A DNA stretch of 64,000 bases, from assembly GCA_023251075.1 (NCBI GenBank), contig JAHEZM010000007.1, positions 1-64,000 of the forward strand, read 5' to 3'. Shown here in pieces: positions 26,601 through 34,614 of the stretch (the first letter of the stretch is position 1; each line of letters opens with the position of its first letter). This DNA is from Flavobacteriales bacterium (GTDB lineage: Bacteria > Bacteroidota > Bacteroidia > Flavobacteriales_C > GCA-002722245). A model generated the notes under the pieces. That model was not told the origin of the DNA, made no database searches, and saw only the letters and a list, made by a program, of their open reading frames with translations. A program made the position numbers and the translations under genes.

Positions 26601-28006
26601 ACGTTGTGAAGCTTACAAAACTTAAGTAAAGTTTCGTTCACGCGATTTTCTTCTTCTAAACCATGACGCAATAATTCTACATAGAAATCATCACCAAATT
26701 GTTCTTTCCACCACAAGAAAGCCTCTTCGGCCTGGCGCTCACCCACGTTAAGAATAAGGTCGCCCACTTCACCACGCAATCCGCCTGAAAAGGCAATTAC
26801 ATCATCTTTAAACTGAAGCAATATATTTTTATCGATACGTGGTACATAGTAGAATCCGTCGATATATGCAGCTGATGATAACTTGGCTAGATTATGATAG
26901 CCTTTTTTGTTTTTGGCAATCAATGGAATTTGATAGCCATTGTCTTTATTGGTTTTGCTCTTATGATCTTTACACACAAAAAACTCACAACCTAAAACAC
27001 CCTTAAGTGGAGTTTTCATGAAAGGTTCACCTGCTTCTTCAGCCTTCTTTTTTTCGTCGGAAATGCCTTTGTTGTATTTATTTATGGCGCTCACAAAATC
27101 GAAAGCCGCCATCATATTTCCTAAATCAGTCAACGCTACAGCTGGCATATTCATTTTCGCTGCTTTCTTCACCAAATCTTCTACCTCAGTGGTAGATTGA
27201 AGAATAGAATATTGAGAGTGATTGTGTAAATGTGCAAAAGGAACACCAATTAAAATCGACTCGTCGATTTTAGTTTCGGGAGTGAGGCTTGAGGTTTGAT
27301 TTCTGGCTTTTAACTTTTGGCTTTCTTCTTTGAGATTGAGATGCGTGAGGCCTAGTGTTGCAATCTCCGAGGTATTTATTTCACGGAATTTTTCGATGTA
27401 ATCGCTATGTGCTTTTAAAGAATCAATAGAAAAATGCCCCAAACGAAGCAACTCTAAAAAGCAGCGAGTGGTAGCTTCCACATCGGCAGTAGCGTTGTGC
27501 GCCTCATCAAATTTTTGTTTAAAGAGATATTCGTGCAATTCGGTAAGAGTGGGCAATTTGAATTTACCTCCACGTCCGCCGGGCAAGCGACAAAGCTCAG
27601 CTGTATATTCTGTACAAGTATCTAATACAGGAAGGAGAGCGAGATTTGAGTTTACAGATTGACGGTGAAATTCACAGCCCATGATGTTGAGATCGAAACC
27701 AATATTTTGCCCTACAACGAATTTCGCCTGTGCCAAAACACGATTAAAATCTTCCAGCACAAAATTCAAATCCACACCTTGCTCCTCTGCCAACTCAGTA
27801 GAAATTCCATGAATACGCTCTGCATCGAAAGGAATATTAAAACCATTAGGTTTAACCAGATAATCTTTGTGCTCAATCAAGCGCCCCATCTCATCATGCA
27901 ACTGCCAGGCAATTTGAATACAACGCGGCCAGTTATCGGTATCGGTAATGGGCGCGTTCCAGTTGCGTGGTAAGCCGGTGGTTTCTGTATCGAATATTAA
28001 GTACAT
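23639..28006 (-). CDS. dnaE: DNA polymerase III alpha subunit with N-terminal proofreading exonuclease domain
   Basis: 1455 residues, about 300 longer than common DnaE. Residues 1 to about 195 are a DnaQ-type DEDDh exonuclease: FDTETTGLP (D6, E8), VGQNIGFDLN (D105) and AHNATADVEATTRCF (H170, D175), so all acidic and His ligands are present. A linker leads to a PHP domain from about 257 (AHLHNHSQYSIL). The polymerase core has GPGRGSAAGSAVAYCTGI, PDIDIDFDDEGR (catalytic Asp) and GLLKMDFLGLKTL. An OB fold (LSFAGVVTEAVERTSKNG) lies in the C-terminal part. It is the replicative polymerase, here carrying its own proofreading subunit in cis. It stands alone. Confidence 0.95.
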   Translation of the reverse strand: MYLIFDTETTGLPRNWNAPITDTDNWPRCIQIAWQLHDEMGRLIEHKDYLVKPNGFNIPFDAERIHGISTELAEEQGVDLNFVLEDFNRVLAQAKFVVGQNIGFDLNIMGCEFHRQSVNSNLALLPVLDTCTEYTAELCRLPGGRGGKFKLPTLTELHEYLFKQKFDEAHNATADVEATTRCFLELLRLGHFSIDSLKAHSDYIEKFREINTSEIATLGLTHLNLKEESQKLKARNQTSSLTPETKIDESILIGVPFAHLHNHSQYSILQSTTEVEDLVKKAAKMNMPAVALTDLGNMMAAFDFVSAINKYNKGISDEKKKAEEAGEPFMKTPLKGVLGCEFFVCKDHKSKTNKDNGYQIPLIAKNKKGYHNLAKLSSAAYIDGFYYVPRIDKNILLQFKDDVIAFSGGLRGEVGDLILNVGERQAEEAFLWWKEQFGDDFYVELLRHGLEEENRVNETLLKFCKLHNVKYFAANDTFYLNKEDANAHDILLCVKEGEKKSTPIGRGRGYRFGFPNDEYYFKSAEEMKDLFKDLPEAIITTNEIIEKIEDYSLNANVLLPKFDIPNEYKNEEDIADGGKRGENSFLRFLTYKGAEKRYPEMAEEIRDRLDFELDIIAKSGYPGYFLIVQDFIAKAREMGVAVGPGRGSAAGSAVAYCTGITNVDPIKYDLLFERFLNPERVSMPDIDIDFDDEGRQRVIDYVINKYGSSQVAQIITYGTMAAKSSIRDTGRVLELPLPDTDRISKLVPNLKLNKLFGMDEKQLKEVLSADEFEMAKRLQDIYKSDDLEGQTLRQAKILEGSVRNTGIHACGVIITPSDIRELLPVATAKDSEMWCTQFDNSVVESAGLLKMDFLGLKTLTLIKDAIAIIKDKHNIEIDIDLIPLDDVKTYELFQRGETVGIFQYESPGMQKHMKDLKPTVFADLIAMNALYRPGPLEYIPSFIKRKHGVEEITYDLDGMQEYLEETYGITVYQEQVMLLSQKLAGFSKGEADVLRKAMGKKQKDVLDKMRPKFIEKGKEKGHNEEKLNKIWKDWEAFASYAFNKSHSTCYALIGYQTAYLKAHYPAEYMASVLSNNMGNITDVSFFMEECVRGGISVLGPDVNESLHKFTVNSKGQIRFGLGAIKGVGEGAVESIVEERKNNGSYKSVFDLTKRINLRAANKKCMENLVLAGAFDSFTGTHRAQYFFKTNEKDSTFLEKAIKYGVQSQGEADTTQVSLFDMGNNEEVPAPPMPKCEQWSNIQALNKEKEVVGIFISGHPLNDFKLEIDHFVNGTFQSLNEDITKFRGRDLSFAGVVTEAVERTSKNGNLFGVLTIEDFTSSYKFFLFAEDYLKFRRYLVMGSYLYIKGKVQTRKFAKDDEQELKVNHIELLSEIREKFTKSVTLKVNLHSLTQDLVNQLNLVIDKHPGSCRLQLNVMDPIERIKVDMPSRSKKVSISNEFLKEIKSLKEIEFKIN

Positions 28007-28148
28007 CTACTTCCTTTTCCTCTTAATTTGATTCTAAAAATAAGGAAGAAAGAAGGAAGAGAAAAGAGATGTTGAAAAGTAGTGGGAAGTGAGTTTAATA
28101 TTAGCTATTCTGTGATTTGAATCCAGTAAATAAAACATGCCATACAGT

Positions 28149-29486
28149 TCATTCACTATTGTACAGAGAAAATAGAGGAACCCTTCGATGTCTAACTTCT
28201 TGTGCCATTAAGTAACCAACAACAATATACTCCAAAGCCGTTAACACTAAGTTCTCTTGATAAGATGGTGTTATATAGGTATAGTATGAAAGTAGAGCCA
28301 ATCCCGACCATGCCATTTGAAACCTATATGAAGTGAATAATCCTAAAGCCACGAGTACGCTTAAATACCAGGGATGAACAATGGTTGCAAACAAGTAGTA
28401 AATCCCTAAAATAAAAAGCATTGAAGTGAAAAAATGATAATTACTTTTAACATCGCGGTAAAATGAAATCGCAATTATTGAAATAAAAGCGCAAACAAAT
28501 AGCAGAGGGCCAATAAAATAAATCATATTGTATCCCGAAAATTCAATTCCAATCCATCTTAAAACGTAATATACACTTGCATTAAATTCAAACTTTCTGA
28601 AATACAAATCTATGCTCGAAAAAAAATTAAAAAAAAGACTTTTCTCTATAAATGGTATAAACAACACAAGAAAAACTCCCCCTGCTATCAATCCATATAC
28701 AATCGATTTGAGAAAACCAATTTTTCTAATTAATAGTGGGAGAAATATCAAAGGAATTAATTTCGTTGCTACTGATAATCCAAAAAAAACAGCCGACACA
28801 TTCAGTTTATTTTTTACTAAGAACCAAATTGCCCCTAAAAGAAAAAATATCAATACTGCTTCGAAATGAAGATTTCCTGTTAGCTCTATGATGACCATTG
28901 GATTCAAAGCATACAGCAGCACCTTTTTTAAAGGAAGATTAAATTCCTTCAATAACTTTACAATAATGTAAAAAGAGCCGATTTCGGCAAGTATGATCAC
29001 ACTTCTCATTACTAGAATACTTCCTAAAATATTATCGGGAAATATTTTTGTCGATAAAGCAAAAATAAATTGCAGCACAGGAGGGTAAACGGTGAAATAT
29101 TGTTTTGAATTTAACCCGTTATATAATTCTTGATTTAATCCGGCCTTTATTGCATCCGATGTAGCAATAAATTTTTCAGGAAAAACAACAAAAGGGTTAA
29201 TGCCGTGAGATAACAGTCGGCCATCCCATATAAATCGGAAATAATCATCTGATAAATTAGGAATCATTAACAGTAATGATACACGCACCAAAATTGCAAA
29301 CCACAGCATTTTTTTAACCATGCTATCGGTGTTTGCCTGCCGATATAGATAGTACATGGCGACGAACAAAGCAGCGAAGAGGGAAATCAATAAATAGAAA
29401 TTATTTCGGGGTGTGAAGTATCCTAAAAACACATAAGCCATGGCTGACAGAAAAACTAGACTTAGTAAAGTAATTTTAGAGCGCAT
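28149..29486 (-). CDS. Multi-spanning GT-C-type glycosyltransferase (mannosyltransferase-like)
   Basis: 445 residues with about eleven hydrophobic segments. The first large loop carries the acidic motif SDDYFRFIWDGRLLSHGINPF, of which DD and WDG are typical of GT-C enzymes that use polyprenol-phosphate sugars (GT87/PIG-M-like). YPPVLQFIFAL and ATKLIPLIFLPLL are also characteristic. It would transfer a sugar from a lipid carrier on the outer face of the inner membrane. The gene preceding it in the operon, 2 bp away, encodes a polyprenol-phosphate sugar synthase-like GT2, which fits as donor maker. The acceptor is unknown. Confidence 0.8.
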   Translation of the reverse strand: MRSKITLLSLVFLSAMAYVFLGYFTPRNNFYLLISLFAALFVAMYYLYRQANTDSMVKKMLWFAILVRVSLLLMIPNLSDDYFRFIWDGRLLSHGINPFVVFPEKFIATSDAIKAGLNQELYNGLNSKQYFTVYPPVLQFIFALSTKIFPDNILGSILVMRSVIILAEIGSFYIIVKLLKEFNLPLKKVLLYALNPMVIIELTGNLHFEAVLIFFLLGAIWFLVKNKLNVSAVFFGLSVATKLIPLIFLPLLIRKIGFLKSIVYGLIAGGVFLVLFIPFIEKSLFFNFFSSIDLYFRKFEFNASVYYVLRWIGIEFSGYNMIYFIGPLLFVCAFISIIAISFYRDVKSNYHFFTSMLFILGIYYLFATIVHPWYLSVLVALGLFTSYRFQMAWSGLALLSYYTYITPSYQENLVLTALEYIVVGYLMAQEVRHRRVPLFSLYNSE

Positions 29487-29488
29487 TT

Positions 29489-30181
29489 TTAAAGGTATTT
29501 AAAAATGGTTGTTATTATTTTATACCCTGCCATAAAAGTACCCTTTACAGTACCGCTAATTTTTGAATGGCCAATTCTTCGTCTGTAGCGAACGGGAATT
29601 TCGGAGGCTTTCATTTTATACTTTGCTGCTTTCAACTGCATCTCAACCGTCCAGCCATAAGTAGTGTCTTGCATTCTTAATTCCAGTAATTTATCGAATT
29701 TTATTGCTCTAAACGGACCCAAGTCGGTGTATTTCACACCATACAGTACCTTCAATAAAGAGGTAGCTAACCAATTACCAAAAATTTGCTGTGGAGTCAT
29801 GGAGCCTTTTTCTTTATTGCCTAAAGCCCGCGAACCTATCACCATGTCAACATCATTCTCGAAGATAGGTTTTATTAATTCATTCATTTCTTCGGGATAA
29901 TCAGAATAATCAGCGTCGATGAACACTATGATTGCTGTGTCTTTTCTGTTTTCTTTCACATACTCAATACCTTTTAAGCAAGCGTATCCGTAGCCTTGTC
30001 GCAATTCATCAAGCACCGTTGCGCCTTCATTCACAGCGTTTTTTCTTGTAGCATCATTTGAATTGTTATTCACTACAACTACTTCTGAAATCAGGTTTTT
30101 AGGAATATCCCTAATCACCTTAGCCACCGAGTTTTCTTCGTTGTAAGCAGGAATAATAACTACTACCTTTTTATCAATCAT
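29489..30181 (-). CDS. Family 2 glycosyltransferase (polyprenol-phosphate glycosyl synthase-like)
   Basis: 230 residues, a single GT-A domain without membrane helices. Motifs: VVIIPAYNEENSVAKVIRDI, VVVNNNSNDATRKNA, the DxD-like IVFIDADYSDYPEEM, MVIGSRALG, and the acceptor region DLGPFRAIKFDKLLEL...YGWTVEMQLKAA. The C-terminal RYRRRIGHSKISGTVKGT matches DPM1/dolichyl-phosphate glucosyltransferase-like enzymes. It probably charges a polyprenyl phosphate with a hexose for the GT-C enzyme encoded directly downstream. Sugar identity cannot be read from sequence. Confidence 0.87.
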   Translation of the reverse strand: MIDKKVVVIIPAYNEENSVAKVIRDIPKNLISEVVVVNNNSNDATRKNAVNEGATVLDELRQGYGYACLKGIEYVKENRKDTAIIVFIDADYSDYPEEMNELIKPIFENDVDMVIGSRALGNKEKGSMTPQQIFGNWLATSLLKVLYGVKYTDLGPFRAIKFDKLLELRMQDTTYGWTVEMQLKAAKYKMKASEIPVRYRRRIGHSKISGTVKGTFMAGYKIITTIFKYL

Positions 30182-30263
30182 GCTATAAAGAAACGAAATA
30201 GAAGCGGGAAGTTTTGTCTTTCTGGCGACAAATTACAATGCGTTAGAATCAATTTAAAATAAG

Positions 30264-30288
30264 AAAGACGAACCCTTGGCTCGCCTTT
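30264..30288 (-). terminator. Terminator hairpin downstream of the DM13 gene
   Basis: On the minus strand AAAGGCGA pairs with TCGTCTTT (one G-T pair), with a further GCC/GGT inner stem, followed by a T-rich stretch. It lies 23 bp after the DM13 gene's stop and before the glycosyltransferase pair. Confidence 0.55.
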
Positions 30289-30310
30289 CAATATTGACTA
30301 AATGATAGTG

Positions 30311-30979
30311 CTAAACATAAAACTTCAATACGGTAGTTTTTTCATTTCCATTAACGTGTATAAAATACAATCCGCTTTGAAGCTGTGCCAAAGCCAAATT
30401 GTTTTTTCCTTGATTAAGTGTTACACCCGACCACGACATTATCTTACTGCCTTGAATATCATACAAACTGATAGACACATTGTCTAAATTTTGTAAAGAA
30501 GTAAAAACAATTTCATTGTTGCTGCGGTTAAAAAAAGGTGAAAATATTTCTTTATTTTCTTCAACACCTAGTGTTGTGCAATCTGTTCCGCTCTGCGCTC
30601 CAAGCATAACATATCCATAGTGGTGGTTGTATTGGGTGCAATGCACAATTACATAATTGTATGATGTTAAAGTAACTCCTGGGGTAGTAACCACATAACT
30701 TTGTGCGCCAGATAAACTATTTAGTGCGTGAATATTTATGCTGCTGTTCGTTTTTCCAGAAGTATTAGAGAGATAAACATCTAAATCGGGGCCGGCATCG
30801 GTCAAAAAATCAGAAGAGAATTCGATCACTAATTCATTATTGCTATTGTATTTAAGAGTTATCGATCCTTTGATATCGATGTCGTTGGGTTTAACGAATG
30901 TACCCATTCGTTGGCAATCTGTTGCCATTATTGATGTTCCAATGAACAGTAATAAAAATAGTAAAGAAAGTTTTTTCAT
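30311..30979 (-). CDS. Secreted DM13-domain protein with T9SS type A sorting domain
   Basis: 222 residues: signal peptide MKKLSLLFLLLFIGTSIMA, then a DM13 domain at about 25-120 (GTFVKPNDIDIKGSITLKY, DFLTDAGPDLDVYLSNTSG, YNYVIVHCTQYNHHYGYVML). A C-terminal T9SS sorting domain follows (about 150-222: VSISLYDIQGSKIMSW, LQSGLYFIHVNGNEKTTVLK). DM13 is thought to be a redox or metal-linked cytochrome b561-associated domain in eukaryotes; in bacteria it is uncharacterised. The protein is probably exported through T9SS and either attached to the surface or released. It is encoded 19 bp downstream of the Crp regulator, probably as its operon partner. Confidence 0.85.
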   Translation of the reverse strand: MKKLSLLFLLLFIGTSIMATDCQRMGTFVKPNDIDIKGSITLKYNSNNELVIEFSSDFLTDAGPDLDVYLSNTSGKTNSSINIHALNSLSGAQSYVVTTPGVTLTSYNYVIVHCTQYNHHYGYVMLGAQSGTDCTTLGVEENKEIFSPFFNRSNNEIVFTSLQNLDNVSISLYDIQGSKIMSWSGVTLNQGKNNLALAQLQSGLYFIHVNGNEKTTVLKFYV

Positions 30980-30998
30980 AGTTGAATGTTTGGTGGTT

Positions 30999-31661
30999 TT
31001 ATATTAAAAATTGGGGATTACGAATTATTATTTGACTACGGTCATAAGTTAATTGCCCCTTGGTGCGCCACAAGTTCAGTAATGAACTTACCATTTGTCG
31101 GGTAGTATTGGCAATAGTAGCCATCTCCTGATGTTGTAAATTTTGTCTTAAAACATATTCACCATTGAGCATTTTTTTTCCTGCTTTTAGAATCAATTCT
31201 TTCAAAACACTTTGAACACGTTGTTCGGCTTTTAAGGAAAGGTTTCTTTCCATAATCTTTTCCATTCGTTGATTTCTTTCCATCACTTGTTGAAAGAAGG
31301 AAATAAAAAACTGGGGGTTTTCTCGTACAATATTTTGAAACTCATAAACCGATATTTCTTCTACTACAGCTTTATTACTAAGCACGTGGTATTGATTTTC
31401 ATTCGTCGCAAGAGCTTGCAGAGCTTCTTCTCCGAAATAGTCTCCTGGGTAAAACAAATTCTTCACTATACTTTTGCCGTCATCACTAAAGGCGAAACAC
31501 ATCACTATGCCTTCCTTAATGCAGTAAATCTTTTTGAAACGTTGAGCAGACACCACATTTTCGCCCTTTTCCAGCGATCTTGCTTTCCACTGATCGTTGC
31601 CGGATTTTAACACTACCAAATGTTGATTGATATGGCTGGGATACTTAGCTAGATTCATCAT
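30999..31661 (-). CDS. Crp/Fnr-family transcriptional regulator
   Basis: 220 residues. The N-terminal cyclic-nucleotide-binding-type beta-roll (about 10-120) has GENVVSAQRFKKIYCIKEG, FYPGDYFGEEAL and VEEISVYEFQNIVR. A long dimer helix follows (NQRMEKIMERNLSLKAEQRV), then a winged helix (LQHQEMATIANTTRQMVSSL). There is no Fnr-type Cys cluster, so oxygen sensing by Fe-S is unlikely. The ligand is unknown. Two tandem 11-bp repeats lie about 30 bp upstream of its start. Two ATGs, 31661 and 31658, are equally possible. Confidence 0.9.
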   Translation of the reverse strand: MMNLAKYPSHINQHLVVLKSGNDQWKARSLEKGENVVSAQRFKKIYCIKEGIVMCFAFSDDGKSIVKNLFYPGDYFGEEALQALATNENQYHVLSNKAVVEEISVYEFQNIVRENPQFFISFFQQVMERNQRMEKIMERNLSLKAEQRVQSVLKELILKAGKKMLNGEYVLRQNLQHQEMATIANTTRQMVSSLLNLWRTKGQLTYDRSQIIIRNPQFLI

Positions 31662-31692
31662 TTTACTTTGCTTTTAGTAAAGCTAAACTTCA

Positions 31693-31714
31693 AGTATCAC
31701 GAAAGTATCACGAA
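31693..31714. promoter_or_regulatory. Tandem 11-bp repeat upstream of the Crp-family gene
   Basis: AGTATCACGAA occurs twice head to tail at 31693-31703 and 31704-31714, in the 73-bp gap before the Crp-family gene. The 11-bp period equals one helical turn, which suits a regulator binding one DNA face. No regulator is identified. Confidence 0.35.
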
Positions 31715-31734
31715 AGAATAAAGAGAGTATAAAA

Positions 31735-33213
31735 TCAGTTTTTTTCTATTGGGAGTTCAAACGAGAAAGTACTACCCTTTCCTTTTTCAGAAACAAGATG
31801 AACAACCACTTTGTGTAAGTCTAGCACCCTTTTTACAATAGCCAAACCTAAACCTTGTCCGCTTGTATTTTCGTTCCCATCTACTTTTTTATATCGGTCG
31901 AAAACAAAGGCCAGTTGATCATCAGCAATACCAATTCCAGAGTCGCTTACTGAGAATCGAACTTTTTCAGCTTCAATCAATTCTACTTTCACAGCTACAT
32001 TTCCTTGTTCGGGCGTGTACTTGATTGCGTTATCAATTAAATTTTGTAGTACTCTATCCATCATGGCTACATCTACCACAACATAAACGCAATCATTTGC
32101 CTTCACGCTAAAGTTTATTTTTTTTTGCTGTGCCAGCAAATCAAATTTTTGCTTTTGTGCATTCACCAATTCGCTGAAATTAATCACTTCTTTATGCAAA
32201 GAAATTTGATCAGATTCTAACCTCGTTAATTCAAACAAATCGGATACAAGCTTTTCTAATTTCTGTGTACTTGCCAATATTGCATGAATGTATTTTGCTT
32301 TTTCTTCTTCACTTAAATTCTGTTCCTTCATCAACAGCGTTTCAACATATCCTCTCACCACTGCGATAGGTGTACGCAAATCGTGTGATACATTCGCTAC
32401 CAATTCCTTTCTTAATTTTTCTACCGATCTAATCTGTTCAATATTTTTAGAAATGGTATCGGCCATCTCGTTAATGGTAGAAGCCAATTTACTTAGTTCT
32501 CCTTTCGAGTTGAGTTGAATGCGGGTTGAGAAATCGCCTTCTGCAAAATGATTGACTTCTTCAGAAATTACTCTTAGATTTTTAGTGAGGTACCAAATCA
32601 CTAACAAGCCAATCACCAATGAAAAAACAAGAGTGATAATAAAAGATTCTATGCCTACTTGCACAAAGAAGCTATTGTATATAAATTCAGAATAATCATT
32701 ATAGCCCAATCCGGCCAAAATCACATAGACATAGCCGCGCAGTTGATTGTTTTGATAAACCGGTGCAGCAGAAAAAATCGCTTCTCGAGTTTTTGAGCAG
32801 TAACCCTTAGGATTATCACCAATGATAAATAGCTCGCCTTTAGCTGCAATAAATTCTTTGATATAGCTTGTATGTACAACCGGAGTTTTTATTTCATTGG
32901 GTTTGGCATCATACATTAACACTTTACCATTGGTATCCAATAAATACACTTCTGCCGACGGATTGACTTTCATGTGATGCGCCATTATTTTTTTCATGCC
33001 CTCTACATTCACTTCAGCATTGGTGAAAGGATGCACCTCTTCTAATACTTGTGCTGCAACATCTTTATACAATTTCTGGCGAGTTTCTAAATAGAATTTT
33101 TCTGATCCTTCAAGTGTGATAAAAGTATAGGCAAATGCTAAAAACAAAAGCACAACAAGAAAAACAGCAGAGATGGTCCAGTAAAATTTATTTGCATTTA
33201 TTTTATTGTTCAT
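31735..33213 (-). CDS. Sensor histidine kinase with periplasmic sensor and HAMP domain
   Basis: 492 residues from the ATG at 33213. Layout: a membrane helix at about 10-35 and a periplasmic region at about 35-175 with a PAS/Cache-like core (SAEVYLLDTNGKVLMYDAKP, AIFSAAPVYQNNQLRGYVYV). A second helix (IESFIITLVFSLVIGLLVIW) follows, then HAMP. HisKA carries NVSHDLRTPIAVVRGYVET, and the ATPase has LIDNAIKYTP, SDSGIGI and GQGLGLAIVKRV. All catalytic boxes are intact. It should phosphorylate the OmpR-type regulator encoded 1 bp upstream. The periplasmic part has a Cys (KGYCSKTRE) that might matter for sensing, but the signal is unknown. Confidence 0.93.
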   Translation of the reverse strand: MNNKINANKFYWTISAVFLVVLLFLAFAYTFITLEGSEKFYLETRQKLYKDVAAQVLEEVHPFTNAEVNVEGMKKIMAHHMKVNPSAEVYLLDTNGKVLMYDAKPNEIKTPVVHTSYIKEFIAAKGELFIIGDNPKGYCSKTREAIFSAAPVYQNNQLRGYVYVILAGLGYNDYSEFIYNSFFVQVGIESFIITLVFSLVIGLLVIWYLTKNLRVISEEVNHFAEGDFSTRIQLNSKGELSKLASTINEMADTISKNIEQIRSVEKLRKELVANVSHDLRTPIAVVRGYVETLLMKEQNLSEEEKAKYIHAILASTQKLEKLVSDLFELTRLESDQISLHKEVINFSELVNAQKQKFDLLAQQKKINFSVKANDCVYVVVDVAMMDRVLQNLIDNAIKYTPEQGNVAVKVELIEAEKVRFSVSDSGIGIADDQLAFVFDRYKKVDGNENTSGQGLGLAIVKRVLDLHKVVVHLVSEKGKGSTFSFELPIEKN

Positions 33214-33214
33214 T

Positions 33215-33901
33215 TTATTCTTCGTTGAATGAATAGCCAATACCCCACACCGTTTTAATGTAAATAGGTTGATTGATATCTGGTTCGATTTTCGAGCGCA
33301 GTCGGTTGATATGCGAATTTACAGTATGCTCATAGCCATTGAATTCGTATCCCCAAACCAATTTTAAAAGTTGTTCGCGCGAATAGCTTTTTCCGGGGTG
33401 CGATGCCAGTTCATACAACAAATCAAACTCCTTAAGAGTAAGTTCAATTTTTTTACCATCGATTTCCACTTTCCTTTTGTTTGCATCAATACTCAGGCTA
33501 TTTCTGGTAATGATATTTGTGTCGTTTTCTATACCAATAGCACTTCTACGCATTAAAGCTTTGCAACGCGCCACCAACTCTCTCATGCTAAATGGCTTGG
33601 TTAAATAGTCGTCGGCACCCACTTCCAGTCCCATCACTTTATCAATTTCTTCCGATTTTGAAGTTAGCATAAGAATGGGGGTTTGAACGTTTTTCTTGCG
33701 CAATATTTTACAAATTTCCATGCCATTTATATTGGGTAGCATCACGTCTAAAACAATCAAAGAGCACGAATTTTCTAAAGCAGCTTTTAACCCTTGCTCG
33801 CCATCATTCACTACCATGGTAGTATAATTTTGGTCTTTGAGGTGTAAACTCAACAATTCCGAAATATCAAGATCGTCTTCTATGATTAATACTGAATTCA
33901 T
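33215..33901 (-). CDS. OmpR-family response regulator
   Basis: 228 residues from the ATG at 33901 (MNSVLIIEDDLDISE); a TTG five codons upstream is less likely. The receiver domain has the acidic EDD, phosphoacceptor Asp in LIVLDVMLPNINGME, Thr/Ser in LMLTSKSEEID and Lys in DYLTKPFSMRE. The C-terminal winged helix matches Trans_reg_C (ELTLKEFDLLYELASHPGKS, YSREQLLKLVWGY, RTV-type ending IYIKTVWGIGYSF). It pairs with the downstream kinase (1-bp gap) and follows the MORN lipoprotein gene by 7 bp, so the three form one unit. Confidence 0.95.
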   Translation of the reverse strand: MNSVLIIEDDLDISELLSLHLKDQNYTTMVVNDGEQGLKAALENSCSLIVLDVMLPNINGMEICKILRKKNVQTPILMLTSKSEEIDKVMGLEVGADDYLTKPFSMRELVARCKALMRRSAIGIENDTNIITRNSLSIDANKRKVEIDGKKIELTLKEFDLLYELASHPGKSYSREQLLKLVWGYEFNGYEHTVNSHINRLRSKIEPDINQPIYIKTVWGIGYSFNEE

Positions 33902-33908
33902 CTGCTTA

Positions 33909-34520
33909 TCACTCAATGTTTTCTTGATTAATTAATTTTCCATCTGTGTCATAATACTTCCAGGTTCCCCACTTTTTGTTGTGAATATACTTGCCTTCTG
34001 ATTCAAGATTTCCATTTTTATAAGTTTTATGATAGCCTTCCTTAACGCCTAAATGATATTCACCTTCATTGATCAATTGTGGCGATTCGTTATAGTTGTA
34101 GCACCAACCTTCAATTTTATCATTTTTAAATTCAGCATGTTGTTTCAAAGAACCATCGGAATAATAAAACCACCAATAGCCATCGCGTTTTCCATTAACA
34201 TAGGTGCCCTGTGCTTTCCTAATACCATCGGCATAAAATTCTTCCCACCATTCTGATTTAAGATTATTTTTATACAAACCTTGTTCTCTAATTTGTTCAG
34301 CATCATAGAAATATTTCCAATAGCCATTTTTTTCTCCGTTGATGATCGGTCCGCCCGATTCATAAGAACTATCTAAAAAGTACGTAATACAAAACGTACT
34401 GTCTTGGCTAGTGTATTTCTTTGCCTCTTGTTCGAACGATGGCTGCACAACTTTATCAGCATCGCATGTACACGAGTACATAAAAATAATTAGAGCGATT
34501 AATTTGATTAAATTTTTCAT
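33909..34520 (-). CDS. MORN/YwqK-repeat lipoprotein
   Basis: 203 residues from the ATG at 34520, giving a lipoprotein signal (MKNLIKLIALIIFMYSC). After it come about six MORN-like repeats of the YwqK type (GEKNGYWKYFYDAEQIREQG, GYWWFYYSDGSLKQHAEF, GTWKYYDTDGKLINQ). Such proteins are common in Bacteroidota; the name YwqK antitoxin comes from a Bacillus toxin pair and probably does not apply here. It is probably anchored in the outer membrane facing the periplasm. It leads the operon with the two-component system, perhaps as accessory sensor (inference). Confidence 0.8.
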   Translation of the reverse strand: MKNLIKLIALIIFMYSCTCDADKVVQPSFEQEAKKYTSQDSTFCITYFLDSSYESGGPIINGEKNGYWKYFYDAEQIREQGLYKNNLKSEWWEEFYADGIRKAQGTYVNGKRDGYWWFYYSDGSLKQHAEFKNDKIEGWCYNYNESPQLINEGEYHLGVKEGYHKTYKNGNLESEGKYIHNKKWGTWKYYDTDGKLINQENIE

Positions 34521-34614
34521 GCTATACAAGTATACGCAATATGATAATATCAATTTGTCAGCATCACGACAAAGTTATTAAATTCAATTTCCGTAGTTTG
34601 AAAAAAAGTAAAAC

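Noticed and set aside
33902-33916. TTG start for the OmpR-type regulator five codons upstream
   Set aside because: The ATG at 33901 is followed directly by the conserved receiver start, and the longer form would overlap the preceding gene.
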